From contig NZ_LMDB01000007.1 in assembly GCF_001425005.1 (NCBI RefSeq), forward strand, positions 1 to 64,000: a DNA stretch of 64,000 nt. Direction: 5' to 3'. The position numbers were made by a program, and so were the translations under genes. The stretch is from Duganella sp. Root336D2 (GTDB lineage: Bacteria; Pseudomonadota; Gammaproteobacteria; Burkholderiales; Burkholderiaceae_D). Shown here one piece after another: positions 6,723 to 15,083 of this stretch; position 1 is the stretch's first letter, and every line of letters begins with the position of its first letter. The notes beneath the pieces were generated by a model. The model was not told the DNA's origin, searched no databases, and was given only the letters and a program-made list of their open reading frames with translations.

Positions 6723-7973
6723 CTACGGCAGGGTGCCGATATCCACTGTTGGCGCCTGTCCCGTTGCCGGGCGGGTGAAGTTCTGGTTGATCGGCACGTT
6801 CGGGCTGAAGAAGCCGCCATTGCGCAAGTAGAACCTGCCGTTCTGCAAGCCACCCGCGTAATCCATGCGCTGGGCGTTGGCGGCGGTGGCGTCGCCGGTG
6901 AAATGTGCCGTCAGCACTTCGCTCCAGTTGCCGCCGGTGCTGCGCGCCCATTGCTGATTGAACTGGACGCTGCGGCCCAGGTAGCCCTGGCTGTCGAGGA
7001 AGTTCTCCAGGAAGGAGTAGACGCCCGCGTGGTAGGTCGTGGTGGCAGGGCGCTTCCAGGTGGCGATGAAGCGCCAGGCATTGGTTTCGGGGGCATGGAA
7101 CCAGGCCGAGAAGTCGGTGCCGCCCGCGCCGTCCGGCAGGATACGGGTGATGAAGCGGTAGGTATTGCCGGCTACCCAGTTGTACAGCAGGTAGGACTGG
7201 CCGCCGGTGCCTTCGCCGCCGAACGTGTTGTCGACCACGTTCGGCCCCTTGCGCACCAGCGTGGTCCTGGCGCCGCTGTCGGCATCCCAGATCGAGAACA
7301 GCACGCGGCGCTCGGTCGGCGAATTCACCTGGATGCCGAAATACCCGCCGTCGAAACCGTTTGCCATGAAGTAGGAACCGATCTTGTCTTCACCGGCGGG
7401 TACCGTCATTTCGTTGTAGAAGTACTCGGTGTTGGCCGGTACCGTGTAGCCCATGTGGACGGATGGACCGCGGCGCGACCAGTAGTAGTTGGCGGCGTCA
7501 TCGGCGTAGTTCAGCGCCGTGCCGGTATTGACGCGTAGCGCCGATACTTCGCCGAAGTAGGTGCCGGATTTGCTGATGCCCTGCAGGTCAACCCGCACAT
7601 AGCCGGCGGCCGGTACGTTGATGGTACCGACGGCGTAAGTCTTGCTCCGGCCCTTGGTCAACGTGATGTCGAACGGCGTGCCGTTGGCGGTGACGCGGAT
7701 TTTGCTGGTTTTGCTGCCGCCCAGGCTCGCATCGAGCGACAGCGTGGCATTGCCTGCGGCCGCCATGCGGAACCAGATGCTGGTGACGGCGTTGGCGCTG
7801 GTCCAGTTGGATAAGCCGCTACTGTTAATGACTTCCGTCGAACCGGAATCGGTGCGGGTGACAAAGCCATTGCCGGCCAGGGCGACGACGGCGTCGCCGC
7901 TTGCGGCCGGCTGGCCCGCCAGTGCCGTGATGGCGGAAAACGCAAGGATTAACAGCGAAATTCTTCGTTTCAT
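6723..7973 (-). CDS. Secreted DUF3472 protein with N-terminal DUF5077-type domain
   Basis: This 416-residue exported protein has a signal peptide (MKRRISLLILAFSAITALAG). An N-terminal beta-rich module (about residues 25-155, carbohydrate-binding-like, WTSANAVTSIWFRM...YVRVDLQG) resembles DUF5077. It is followed by a DUF3472 domain (about 160-400) with the typical ANTEYFYNEMTVP, GSYFMANGF.GGYFGIQVNSPTERRVLFSIWD and WRFIATWKRP segments. Such proteins occur in soil bacteria and are thought to act on or bind polysaccharide or other extracellular ligands; activity is unknown. It is transcribed toward the bufferin-like operon but separated by a regulatory-looking region. Confidence 0.85.
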   Translation of the reverse strand: MKRRISLLILAFSAITALAGQPAASGDAVVALAGNGFVTRTDSGSTEVINSSGLSNWTSANAVTSIWFRMAAAGNATLSLDASLGGSKTSKIRVTANGTPFDITLTKGRSKTYAVGTINVPAAGYVRVDLQGISKSGTYFGEVSALRVNTGTALNYADDAANYYWSRRGPSVHMGYTVPANTEYFYNEMTVPAGEDKIGSYFMANGFDGGYFGIQVNSPTERRVLFSIWDADSGARTTLVRKGPNVVDNTFGGEGTGGQSYLLYNWVAGNTYRFITRILPDGAGGTDFSAWFHAPETNAWRFIATWKRPATTTYHAGVYSFLENFLDSQGYLGRSVQFNQQWARSTGGNWSEVLTAHFTGDATAANAQRMDYAGGLQNGRFYLRNGGFFSPNVPINQNFTRPATGQAPTVDIGTLP

Positions 7974-8058
7974 CTTCGTATACTTTCAAATTATTTGCAA
8001 TGCGAAAGGTAAACTACGATGTATCGAAAGTTAACGCAATATAATTCGCAGGCCTCAC

Positions 8059-8823
8059 TTAAGCGCGCAGGGCGGCAATGGCTTGCTGCACGCGCACGCT
8101 ATCGATGCGCCTGGCCAGCTTGCGGCCCTGCTCGCGCATGCGGTCGAAGGCTTCATCGAGTTCCGCCGCGCTGGGCTGCAGCGGCGCCAGTGAACGGGCC
8201 AGCTTGGGCAGGATGTCGCGCCGCAGGAAGCGCTCTCCCATCTGGCTCAATTGCCAGGCGACGGCGCCGAGGCTGAGGAAGAAGGCGATGATGAAGCCGG
8301 TGTCCATATTTTCCGGCGCCTGCTGGCGCAGGGACGCCAGCACCAGGGTGCAAAACGCGAATGCGCCGCCGATGGTCCACCATACTTCGCGGTCGAGGCG
8401 GGTGGTCGCTTCGAACGCGTCGAGTGCATCGGCCTGCAGGCGCAGGGCGGCATCGAGCTGGCGGCGGCGCTCCGACTCATCGAGCAGCAGCGGCGCTTCG
8501 CGCAGGCGCGCAGCAGCGGCCAGCGCAGCGGCGTGCCGGATCGACAAATGGGGATTGGTGGTTTGCTCCAGCTGCGCCAGCGGAAGCTGCTCGGCGCTCA
8601 GCTGGGTGTAGTGCCCGACTTCCATGGGCAGCGCCATGCCGCAATCGCAGCAAGTGTGCTGGTATCCGGCCAGCTCGCCTTTGGAAACGGTGACGTAGTA
8701 CACATGCCAGGCCATGCCGATGCGTTGTACGGAAAACGCACGGCTTGCCCGGCATACGGGGCAAAAATCGGCGACGTAGCCGGCGTGGGTGTAGACCGCC
8801 TTCCTGCCCCAGACGAAAATCAT
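8059..8823 (-). CDS. Zinc-ribbon membrane protein of unknown function
   Basis: This 254-residue protein starts with a ribbon-like Cys region, DFCPVCRASRAFSV (about residues 20-33) and HTCCDCGMALPME (about 56-68), giving two CxxC pairs. A middle helical region is followed by two close hydrophobic segments (VWWTIGGAFAFCTLVLASL and TGFIIAFFLSLGAVAWQL, about residues 147-190) and a charged C-terminal helix that ends in an R-rich coil. It is probably an inner-membrane protein with both ends in the cytoplasm. Its start overlaps the stop of the His/Lys-rich peptide gene by 4 bp (ATGA). I do not recognise a function. Confidence 0.7.
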   Translation of the reverse strand: MIFVWGRKAVYTHAGYVADFCPVCRASRAFSVQRIGMAWHVYYVTVSKGELAGYQHTCCDCGMALPMEVGHYTQLSAEQLPLAQLEQTTNPHLSIRHAAALAAAARLREAPLLLDESERRRQLDAALRLQADALDAFEATTRLDREVWWTIGGAFAFCTLVLASLRQQAPENMDTGFIIAFFLSLGAVAWQLSQMGERFLRRDILPKLARSLAPLQPSAAELDEAFDRMREQGRKLARRIDSVRVQQAIAALRA

Positions 8824-9011
8824 GCGTGCTTGTGGTGGGTGCTTGCCTTCGCGGTCTTATGATGCGCGGAGGTTTTTTTCTTGGCCACGTGGTGCTTGGA
8901 GGTGGTCGACGCGGTTTTGTGATGGGTGGCGGAGGCCTTGGCGTGGGTGGTGCCTGCAAATGCAGGCACGGTCAGCGCGAGGGCCAGGCTGGCAACGATC
9001 AGGTGTTTCAT
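8820..9011 (-). CDS. His/Lys-rich exported small protein
   Basis: This 63-residue protein has a signal peptide (MKHLIVASLALALTVPAFA|G) and a mature part made almost only of His, Lys, Ala, Thr and Ser: SATHHKTASTTSK, KHHVAKKKTSAHHKTAKAS, THHKHA. Four HH pairs are spaced along the chain. It has a GGAGA ribosome site and is coupled by ATGA to the zinc-ribbon membrane protein. His-rich exported peptides of this kind could buffer metal ions or bind anionic polymers. Function is inferred only from composition. Confidence 0.7.
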   Translation of the reverse strand: MKHLIVASLALALTVPAFAGTTHAKASATHHKTASTTSKHHVAKKKTSAHHKTAKASTHHKHA

Positions 9012-9119
9012 GCGGTATCTCCGAGGGCGGCAATGGCGTGCCGGTTCGCGCAGCCATTATAGGCTCCGCCCTCGTCGTTTTTCCATAGGCACAAACCGTA
9101 AGGGATGCCCTTTGTGCGC

Positions 9120-10388
9120 TCAGCCGAAATGGCGGCGCATCAGGGCCCGTGCCTGGCGCGCGCTGTGTTCGACTGTCTCGAAGTTCAGGGCGCCGCCCGC
9201 GTAATAGACGCGGCCCTGGCCCTGCAGGGCGTCGATGCGTTCGAAATAGCCGGCGTCCAGGGCCGCGCCGTCGACATGGGGGAAGTAGTCCCACTCCTGC
9301 TGCATGACTACGCGCGCCAGCGTTCCGCCCTGGGCGGCAATGTCGCCTGCCAGCAGTTCGCGCAGCTCGCCGGTGCTGGCTGCGTCGCCGGCCAATTGCC
9401 AGCCCAGGTACATGGGCTGGGCAGGATTGCGGTTGGCCCAGGCATTCATATGGCCGATGCGTTCGGGGCGCTCGTTCTGGTGCAGGAACAGGAATTCCCC
9501 GCCTGGCAGCCCGCTGGCGGCAAAGGCGCTGACCAGGTAGCGGTTGCTGCGCAATTGCGCGAACATCGCTGTGGCTTCGCTGCCGGCCGGCAGGAAACTG
9601 CCCGCCGTGTGCAGCGGCGTCGCCACCACGACTGCATCGAAGCTGTGCTGGTCGCGGCCATTGACGGTGAGCTGCAGCGGGCGTCCCTGCTGGCTGTCGA
9701 GTGCCGTCACGGCGGCGCCGAGACGCACATCGAGTTCACGCGCCAGTGCTTCCCACAAGCCCTGGAAGCCCCGCGGGAAGACGTGGAACCTGCCCGGCGC
9801 GAGGCCGCCCTGGCCGTCGGGCCGGAACAGCCACGGGATCAGTTTCATGAAATACAGTGCCGGCACGGTTTCGTAATAGCCGTAGCCGAAGCCCACCAGT
9901 GCGCCGCGCGCCAGTTCGGCCACCGGCGTGAAGCCGTGGCTGGCGGCGAAGCGATCGAACGTTTCATGCAGTGCGCGCGGCATGCCGGCCAGGGTGTCGT
10001 AGCGCACCATGGCATAGCGCTCCAGCGCGGCGCCATAGTTGACGATGGCTTGCCGGATTTCATCCGCGCTGTAGCGGCCGGCCAGGAAGGACGCGGCATC
10101 GTGCCGTACGCCTTGCTCATCGAGGAAACGCTGCTCCACCGGGTACGGTGCGAGCGGCACGTCCAGGCGCTGCGCCAGTCCCAGTACCAGTTCGCATTCG
10201 GCGGAGGCGATGACGGCGCCCAGCTCCACCGGCCCGGCGGGCGTCTGCGCGGTGCACACCTTGCCGCCCACGCGCGTACCCTGTTCGAACACGGTGACTT
10301 TCTTGTAGCCCAGCTGGCGCAGGGTGTCGGCGGCGGTCAGCCCCGCCGGTCCGGCGCCGATGACGGCGATCGATTGTATGGCTTGCAT
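9120..10388 (-). CDS. FAD-dependent fatty acid isomerase-like flavoenzyme
   Basis: This 422-residue protein begins with a Rossmann FAD motif (VIGAGPAGLTAADTLRQLG) and a GG-doublet motif (RVGGKVCTA). Segments LVGFGYGYYETVPALYFMKL, RPERIGHMNAWA, WDYFPHV and GRVYYAGGALNFETVEHS fit what I remember of the polyenoic fatty acid isomerase of Propionibacterium acnes, which moves a double bond in free linoleate using FAD. Length also matches that enzyme (424 residues). It is the last gene of a leftward cluster with acyl-CoA ligase, diiron oxygenase, enoyl-CoA isomerase-like and thioesterase genes, and lies 12 bp behind the thioesterase. Alternatives are an amine oxidase-like desaturase. Flavoenzyme is certain; isomerase is likely. 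Confidence 0.8.
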   Translation of the reverse strand: MQAIQSIAVIGAGPAGLTAADTLRQLGYKKVTVFEQGTRVGGKVCTAQTPAGPVELGAVIASAECELVLGLAQRLDVPLAPYPVEQRFLDEQGVRHDAASFLAGRYSADEIRQAIVNYGAALERYAMVRYDTLAGMPRALHETFDRFAASHGFTPVAELARGALVGFGYGYYETVPALYFMKLIPWLFRPDGQGGLAPGRFHVFPRGFQGLWEALARELDVRLGAAVTALDSQQGRPLQLTVNGRDQHSFDAVVVATPLHTAGSFLPAGSEATAMFAQLRSNRYLVSAFAASGLPGGEFLFLHQNERPERIGHMNAWANRNPAQPMYLGWQLAGDAASTGELRELLAGDIAAQGGTLARVVMQQEWDYFPHVDGAALDAGYFERIDALQGQGRVYYAGGALNFETVEHSARQARALMRRHFG

Positions 10389-10400
10389 TGGTTCTCCAGT

Positions 10401-10919
10401 TCAGGCCCGCATCAGGCGGTCGGCTTCGATCCAGGCCGTGACCGAGCGCGGGAACACCGGCGAAGCCGGATCCACGCCCAGTACTGCGCACATTTCATTG
10501 CTGCCCACCACGCCGAATGGGCCGACAATGCCGCCCTTGGTGTGGCCGACCGCCATCACCTCCCCGTCGCGCACGAATTCGAAGCGGATATAAGTCCAGC
10601 GCTCGTCCCAGCACAGGGCGCAGAAACGCAGGGTATAGCGGCGGAACGGCTTGAGCCCGCGGCGGAAGGCGATCATCGAGCCGCCCAGCATCGGGCGCCA
10701 GCCGCGCTTCAGGGCCGGCCGCATGAAGCCGGCGCGGGTCATATATTCGACCAGCGCCAGGTCGATGATGGTCATGTAGCGGCCATTGTTCATATGGCCG
10801 TTCAAGTCCAGGTCATTGGGCAGCACGGTGAGCTGCATCTCGATCATGTCGCCGACCTGGATGGCGGGCTTGAAGCAGGCCCGCAGCCAGACCAGCAAGA
10901 GGCGGAAATACAGGTTCAT
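10401..10919 (-). CDS. Hotdog-fold acyl-CoA thioesterase
   Basis: This 172-residue protein is a single hotdog domain of the THEM6/4HBT type. The active-site segment LDLNGHMNNGRYM (about residues 37-49) has the D-x-x-G-H-x-N pattern. A hydrophobic N-terminus (MNLYFRLLLVWLRACF) may attach it to the membrane. It would release fatty acids from CoA. Its start overlaps the end of the enoyl-CoA isomerase-like gene by 4 bp (ATGA), and the flavoenzyme follows 12 bp later. In this cluster it may supply the free fatty acid that the PAI-like flavoenzyme would need. Confidence 0.8.
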   Translation of the reverse strand: MNLYFRLLLVWLRACFKPAIQVGDMIEMQLTVLPNDLDLNGHMNNGRYMTIIDLALVEYMTRAGFMRPALKRGWRPMLGGSMIAFRRGLKPFRRYTLRFCALCWDERWTYIRFEFVRDGEVMAVGHTKGGIVGPFGVVGSNEMCAVLGVDPASPVFPRSVTAWIEADRLMRA

Positions 10920-11689
10920 CGTGCAGCGGTGGCAGCGGGCTGGCGCATGCGGCTGGCGACGTGGCGCAGCGCCTGCTGGGTTTCCGGCTGCAGGAAGGCG
11001 TCGACGAATTCATCGACCGGCAGCGCATCGACGTCGGCAAACACGTCGCGCAGGTCGCGGCGGGCGATGGCGCGCGTGCTGACCAGGGCCTGCGGCGGCA
11101 CCGACAGCAGCTCCTGCAGGCGCTCGCGCGTGCGCGCCACCACTTGCGCCGGTTCGGCCAGTTCGTCCACCAGGTTCACATCCAGCGCCTGCTGCGGCGA
11201 CAGCATACGGCCGAACACCAGCAGCCGTTCCGCCTGCAGGGCGCCCACCACGCGGCGCAGCGCAACCTGGAAGCAGTCCGGCAGCGCCACGCCGACCCGT
11301 ACTTCGTTCAGGCCGACCTGCCAGGGGCCTTGCGCCATCACGCGGTAGTCGCAGAACACGGCCAGCAGGGCGCCGGCCGCCATGCAGTGGCCGGTGATGG
11401 CGGCAAAGATCGGTTGGCGCGACAGGGCCATTTCGGACGCCAGCAGGAACACCTGCTGCCAGTATTCGCGCACCGCGTCACGGTCGCCGCCGACCAGCGC
11501 GGCCACGTCCACGCCGGAGGAAAATACGCCCGGCGCACCGGACAGGATGATGCCGCGCTGGCCGGCGCCGTCGGCCTGGGCCAGCGCATGGCGCAGGGAT
11601 TTCAGCACGCCCACGTCGATCAGGTTGACCGGGGGCCGGGCGATGCGCAATTCCGTGATGCCGGAATCGTGGGGAATGATATCGATCAT
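10916..11689 (-). CDS. Enoyl-CoA hydratase/isomerase family protein, ECI-like
   Basis: This 257-residue crotonase-fold protein has the oxyanion-hole segment GVFSSGVDVAAL (about residue 60) and AITGHCMAAGALLAVFCDYR (about 100-119). The first catalytic Glu of enoyl-CoA hydratases, in GGGxEL, is Leu here (AGALLA), while the second is kept in WQVGLNEVRVGVALP. One remaining Glu in GLNE is typical of delta3,delta2-enoyl-CoA isomerases. The ATG at 11689 has a GGAG site; a longer frame to 11809 overlaps the diiron gene and is rejected. It probably moves a double bond in an acyl-CoA made by the ligase in the same cluster. Confidence 0.85.
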   Translation of the reverse strand: MIDIIPHDSGITELRIARPPVNLIDVGVLKSLRHALAQADGAGQRGIILSGAPGVFSSGVDVAALVGGDRDAVREYWQQVFLLASEMALSRQPIFAAITGHCMAAGALLAVFCDYRVMAQGPWQVGLNEVRVGVALPDCFQVALRRVVGALQAERLLVFGRMLSPQQALDVNLVDELAEPAQVVARTRERLQELLSVPPQALVSTRAIARRDLRDVFADVDALPVDEFVDAFLQPETQQALRHVASRMRQPAATAAR

Positions 11690-11775
11690 GCTTGCTCCAG
11701 ATTCTTCGTGAAACGGCGACAGCCGTCCCTGGCGCGCGCTGCGCCATGGAAGCTGCCGTCCAGGGATGAAGGGGC

Positions 11776-12705
11776 TTACTGCTTGATGATGTTGTGCTTC
11801 AGGCACCACTCGCGCACGTCGCGGAAGCGGGCTTCATTCAGGCGCTGGTTGTTCGGCGAGTTGCGCACTTCGCGGATCTTGTCGGTGTCGCCCGGCTTGA
11901 TCGGGAAGTCGAAGGATGCATGCAGGGCGATTTCCGGCATGTAGGTGTATTCGTCCAGCAGGAAGCCGTAGCCCTTCTGGAAGAACTCGCACATCTCGGC
12001 CATTTCTTCCTTCGGCGCAGCTTCGAAGTAGTTTTCGCAAATGGTCTTGGCGAAGGCGATGTGGCGCACTTCCTCCAGGTGGTGTTCCTTGAACATCTTG
12101 CGCGTCAGCGGGTCGATGCCGTCGGTCTGGGTCTGGAAGATCGAGTTCAGTTCCGCGAACCATTCGATCAGCAGGTTCCAGCAGATGCCGTACACCGGAT
12201 GCTTGCCGGCCAGCTGGCGCTCGAACAGGGAGTAGTTGGGAATGTTCTCCGGATGGCTCCACAGGCGCAGGTTGGCCTTGTCCAGGTAGCGGCGGAACAT
12301 CAGCGTGTGGACGATCTCCTCGCGCGAGAACACCATCAGGTATTCGCGCACGTCGTCGCTCAGCACGCCGTGGTATTGGTTGACGTAGCCGACATACAGC
12401 TCGGGCAGGGTCTGCTCCAGCCAGATGAAGTAGGACACGTCGCGGCCGGTCTCCAGCCATAGCACTTCGTTGCGCTGCGCTTCGGTCAGCGCGTCCCAGT
12501 AGGGCGTGCCGTAGATCCAGCTCGATTCGGCCACCTTGGGCGGCTTGGAAAAGTCGATACCGGTTTCCCAGTCGACCACCTGGTCGAGGAACAGCAGCTT
12601 GCGGTGCGAGGCGTTGATCAGGGTGCGCACGGTCTTCTGGCGCTTCTCATCGAGCACGATAGGGTTGGTTTTAGGTTGGCTTACTGCGGCAATACTGGCT
12701 TCCAT
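11776..12705 (-). CDS. AurF-type diiron oxygenase
   Basis: This 309-residue helical protein has two diiron ligand motifs, SREEIVHTLMFR (about residues 126-137) and HHLEEVRHIAFAK (about 206-218), plus earlier Glu candidates in LWLETGRDVSYF and a Glu in LIEWFAEL. This is the pattern of the p-aminobenzoate N-oxygenase AurF family, which includes N-oxygenases and fatty-acid or polyketide oxidases. An AGGAG ribosome site precedes the ATG. It lies between the acyl-CoA ligase and the isomerase-like gene on the same strand, so the substrate may be a fatty acyl group. The fold is well supported; the substrate is unknown. Confidence 0.85.
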   Translation of the reverse strand: MEASIAAVSQPKTNPIVLDEKRQKTVRTLINASHRKLLFLDQVVDWETGIDFSKPPKVAESSWIYGTPYWDALTEAQRNEVLWLETGRDVSYFIWLEQTLPELYVGYVNQYHGVLSDDVREYLMVFSREEIVHTLMFRRYLDKANLRLWSHPENIPNYSLFERQLAGKHPVYGICWNLLIEWFAELNSIFQTQTDGIDPLTRKMFKEHHLEEVRHIAFAKTICENYFEAAPKEEMAEMCEFFQKGYGFLLDEYTYMPEIALHASFDFPIKPGDTDKIREVRNSPNNQRLNEARFRDVREWCLKHNIIKQ

Positions 12706-12760
12706 ACTTAACTCCTGTTATTGAGATGTTCGGGGGCAGTACAGGGAATGCAGCAAAAAC

Positions 12761-14449
12761 TTACGCCGCGACCTTTTCGTCGCGCAGCTCACGGCGCAGG
12801 ATCTTGCCCACATTGGTCTTGGGCAGGGCGTCGCGGAACTCGATGTATTTCGGTTTCTTATAGGCGGTCAACTGCTGTTTGCAGTAGTCCATCAGCTGCT
12901 CGCTGGTGAGCGATTGGTGTTTGCGCACCACGAACAGCTTGACGGCTTCGCCCGAACCGGCGTCGGGTACGCCGATGCAGGCGCATTCGAGCACCAGCGG
13001 GTGGGCAGCCACCACGCCTTCCACTTCATTGGGGTAAACGTTGAATCCGGAGACCAGGATCATGTCCTTCTTGCGGTCGACAATGCGGACATAACCCTGT
13101 TCATCCATGATGCCGATATCGCCCGACTTGAAGTAGCCGGACGGCGTCATGACCTTGGCGGTTTCGTCCGGCCGCTGCCAGTAGCCGGCCATCACCTGCG
13201 GGCCGCGGATGGCGATTTCGCCGGCCTGGCCGAAGGGCAGGGGATTGCCGTCGTCGTCGACGATCGCCACTTCGGTCGAGGGCACCGGCAGGCCGATGGT
13301 GCCGCTGAAGCCGTTCTGGTCGGGGCGGCACAGGGTCGCCGTCGGCGAGGTTTCCGACAGGCCGTAGCCCTCCAGGATCGGGCTGCCGGTCGCGGCCAGC
13401 CAGCGCTCGCTGACCACCTGCTGCACCGCCATGCCGCCGCCCAGCGTGATGCGCAGGCCGGAGAAGTCGACCTGCGCCAGGCCGGGCTGGTTGAGCAAGG
13501 CGTTGAACAGCGTGTTCACGCCGGGGAAGAAGTTGACGCGGTACTTGGCCAGCTCCTTGACGAAGCCGGCCATATCGCGCGGATTGGGCACCAGCAGGTT
13601 CATCGCGCCCCAGCGCGCGCCCATCAGCATGCAGGCGTTCAGCGCCAGGATGTGGTACAGCGGCAGCGCGCAGACCGTCACCACCTGCTGGTCTTTGGCT
13701 GCATTGAGCAGGGCCGGCCCGGCCCACGCATCGTTCTGCAGCATATTGGCAATCACGTTGCGGTGGCTCAGGGTGGCGCCTTTGGACAGGCCTGTGGTGC
13801 CGCCCGTGTATTGCAGGAAGGCGATGTCGTCGTGGCCAAGCTGCATCGGGCGCAGGCTCTGGCGGGCGCCCTGGCGCAAGGCTTCGCGGAATGGCACGGC
13901 GCCCGGCAGGCTGAAAGGCGGCACCATCTTCTTCACCGTGCGCACCACGAAGTTGACCAGCATGCCCTTGGCGAAACCCAGCAAATCGCCCATGCTGGCC
14001 ACCACCACGTGCTTCACGCTGGTACGCGGCAGCACTTTTTCCAGCGTGGTGGCGAAGTTCTCGAGGATGAAGATGGCTTCGGCGCCGGAATCGGTCAGCT
14101 GGTGCTCCAGTTCGCGCGCGGTGTACAGCGGGTTGACGTTGACCACGGTGCAGCCGGCGCGCAGGATGGCCGCCACCGCGACCGGGTATTGCAGCACATT
14201 GGGCATCATCACCGCCACCCGGGCGCCTTTGGCCAGCCCGTGCTGCTGCAGCCAGGCGGCCAGGTGGCGCGAGTGCTCTTCCCACTCGCGGTAGCTCATG
14301 GCACTGTCCATGCAGGCATAGGCCTTGCGCGCGGCGAATTTGGCGAAGGATTCTTCCAGCAGGTGCGGCAGGGAGCGGTACTGGCCGGGATCGATGGTGG
14401 CCGGAATGCCATCGGGATAGGACTTGAGCCAGACTTTATCGGTATTCAT
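12761..14449 (-). CDS. Long-chain fatty acid-CoA ligase
   Basis: This 562-residue adenylate-forming enzyme activates a fatty acid with ATP and CoA. The AMP-binding P-loop YTGGTTGLSKGATLSHRN (about residues 212-229), the GYGLSET motif (about 352), the FKSGDIG segment (about 437) and the RIVDRKKDMILVSGFNVYP hinge (about 453-471) are all present, as is the C-terminal Lys in KTNVGKILRREL. Length matches FadD. The start overlaps the HxlR regulator stop by 4 bp. It is the entry step of the fatty-acid cluster that runs to 9120; it may also be the general FadD of the cell, which cannot be decided here. Confidence 0.92.
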   Translation of the reverse strand: MNTDKVWLKSYPDGIPATIDPGQYRSLPHLLEESFAKFAARKAYACMDSAMSYREWEEHSRHLAAWLQQHGLAKGARVAVMMPNVLQYPVAVAAILRAGCTVVNVNPLYTARELEHQLTDSGAEAIFILENFATTLEKVLPRTSVKHVVVASMGDLLGFAKGMLVNFVVRTVKKMVPPFSLPGAVPFREALRQGARQSLRPMQLGHDDIAFLQYTGGTTGLSKGATLSHRNVIANMLQNDAWAGPALLNAAKDQQVVTVCALPLYHILALNACMLMGARWGAMNLLVPNPRDMAGFVKELAKYRVNFFPGVNTLFNALLNQPGLAQVDFSGLRITLGGGMAVQQVVSERWLAATGSPILEGYGLSETSPTATLCRPDQNGFSGTIGLPVPSTEVAIVDDDGNPLPFGQAGEIAIRGPQVMAGYWQRPDETAKVMTPSGYFKSGDIGIMDEQGYVRIVDRKKDMILVSGFNVYPNEVEGVVAAHPLVLECACIGVPDAGSGEAVKLFVVRKHQSLTSEQLMDYCKQQLTAYKKPKYIEFRDALPKTNVGKILRRELRDEKVAA

Positions 14450-14946
14450 TTTTTGCTTGTCTCCTCTCTCATGCGCATCAAAGCGTGCGTCTTGTCATCG
14501 GCGCCGGGGCCGGCCACCGTATCGATCTGCGCCGGCGCCAGGTCGCGCCCATCGGCAGCGCGGATGCCGACCCCGGCCACGGGCAGCCCGGTGGCACGTT
14601 CCACCAGCGTCATGCGCGGTCCGTCCGGATGCGGCACCCATTGCTCGCCCCACACCGTCATCGCGGCCAGGATGGGATACAGCGAATGGCCCTTGGGCGT
14701 CAGGCGGTAGTGGACGATGCGGGCATCCTCGCTGCATGGCTGGCGCAGCAGGATGCCGTTTTCCACCAGCTTGCCCAGGCGGCGGGCCAGGATATTGGTG
14801 CTGATGCCGAGGTGGCGCTGGAAGTCCTGGAAGCGGCTCATGCCGCAGAAGGCGTTGCGCAGGATGACAAAGGTCCACCATTCGCCGACCTGTTCCAGGG
14901 TCTGGGCGATGGGGCAATTCATCCCGGCAAACGAACCTTTGCTCAT
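14446..14946 (-). CDS. HxlR family transcriptional regulator
   Basis: This 166-residue regulator has the HxlR winged helix: CPIAQTLEQVGEWWTFVILR (about residues 11-30), FQRHLGISTNILARRLGKL, ENGILLRQP and VHYRLTPKG. A single Cys close to the start (MNCPIAQ) is the redox- or aldehyde-sensing position in several family members. A C-terminal extension (about 110-166) is variable. The ATG at 14946 is preferred over 15009, because a perfect 7-bp palindrome lies just upstream at 14963-14983. It leads the fatty-acid cluster and overlaps the ligase gene by 4 bp, so it probably controls that cluster and itself. Confidence 0.88.
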   Translation of the reverse strand: MSKGSFAGMNCPIAQTLEQVGEWWTFVILRNAFCGMSRFQDFQRHLGISTNILARRLGKLVENGILLRQPCSEDARIVHYRLTPKGHSLYPILAAMTVWGEQWVPHPDGPRMTLVERATGLPVAGVGIRAADGRDLAPAQIDTVAGPGADDKTHALMRMREETSKK

Positions 14947-14962
14947 TGGCTTCCGTTTTGGT

Positions 14963-14983
14963 AGTAAATATATAACATTTACT
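14963..14983. promoter_or_regulatory. Palindrome upstream of the HxlR gene, probable operator
   Basis: AGTAAAT (14963-14969) and ATTTACT (14977-14983) form a perfect inverted repeat with a 7-nt AT-rich spacer, ending 17 nt before the HxlR start at 14946. Dimeric HxlR proteins bind sites of this size, so autoregulation of the fatty-acid operon is likely. Confidence 0.55.
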
Positions 14984-15083
14984 CTATTGAAATCGCTTGC
15001 GTAAAACAAGCGAATTTTCTAGAACGGTCGCTCTATTTTTCTGCGATGCAACACATCACACCGTTGTCATTTGCTCCATTTAT

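Noticed and set aside
9105..11348. A 747-codon open frame on the plus strand
   Set aside because: It lies antisense to the flavoenzyme, thioesterase and isomerase-like genes; its translation has no motif and the opposite strand has clear families and ribosome sites. Long antisense frames are usual in high-GC DNA.
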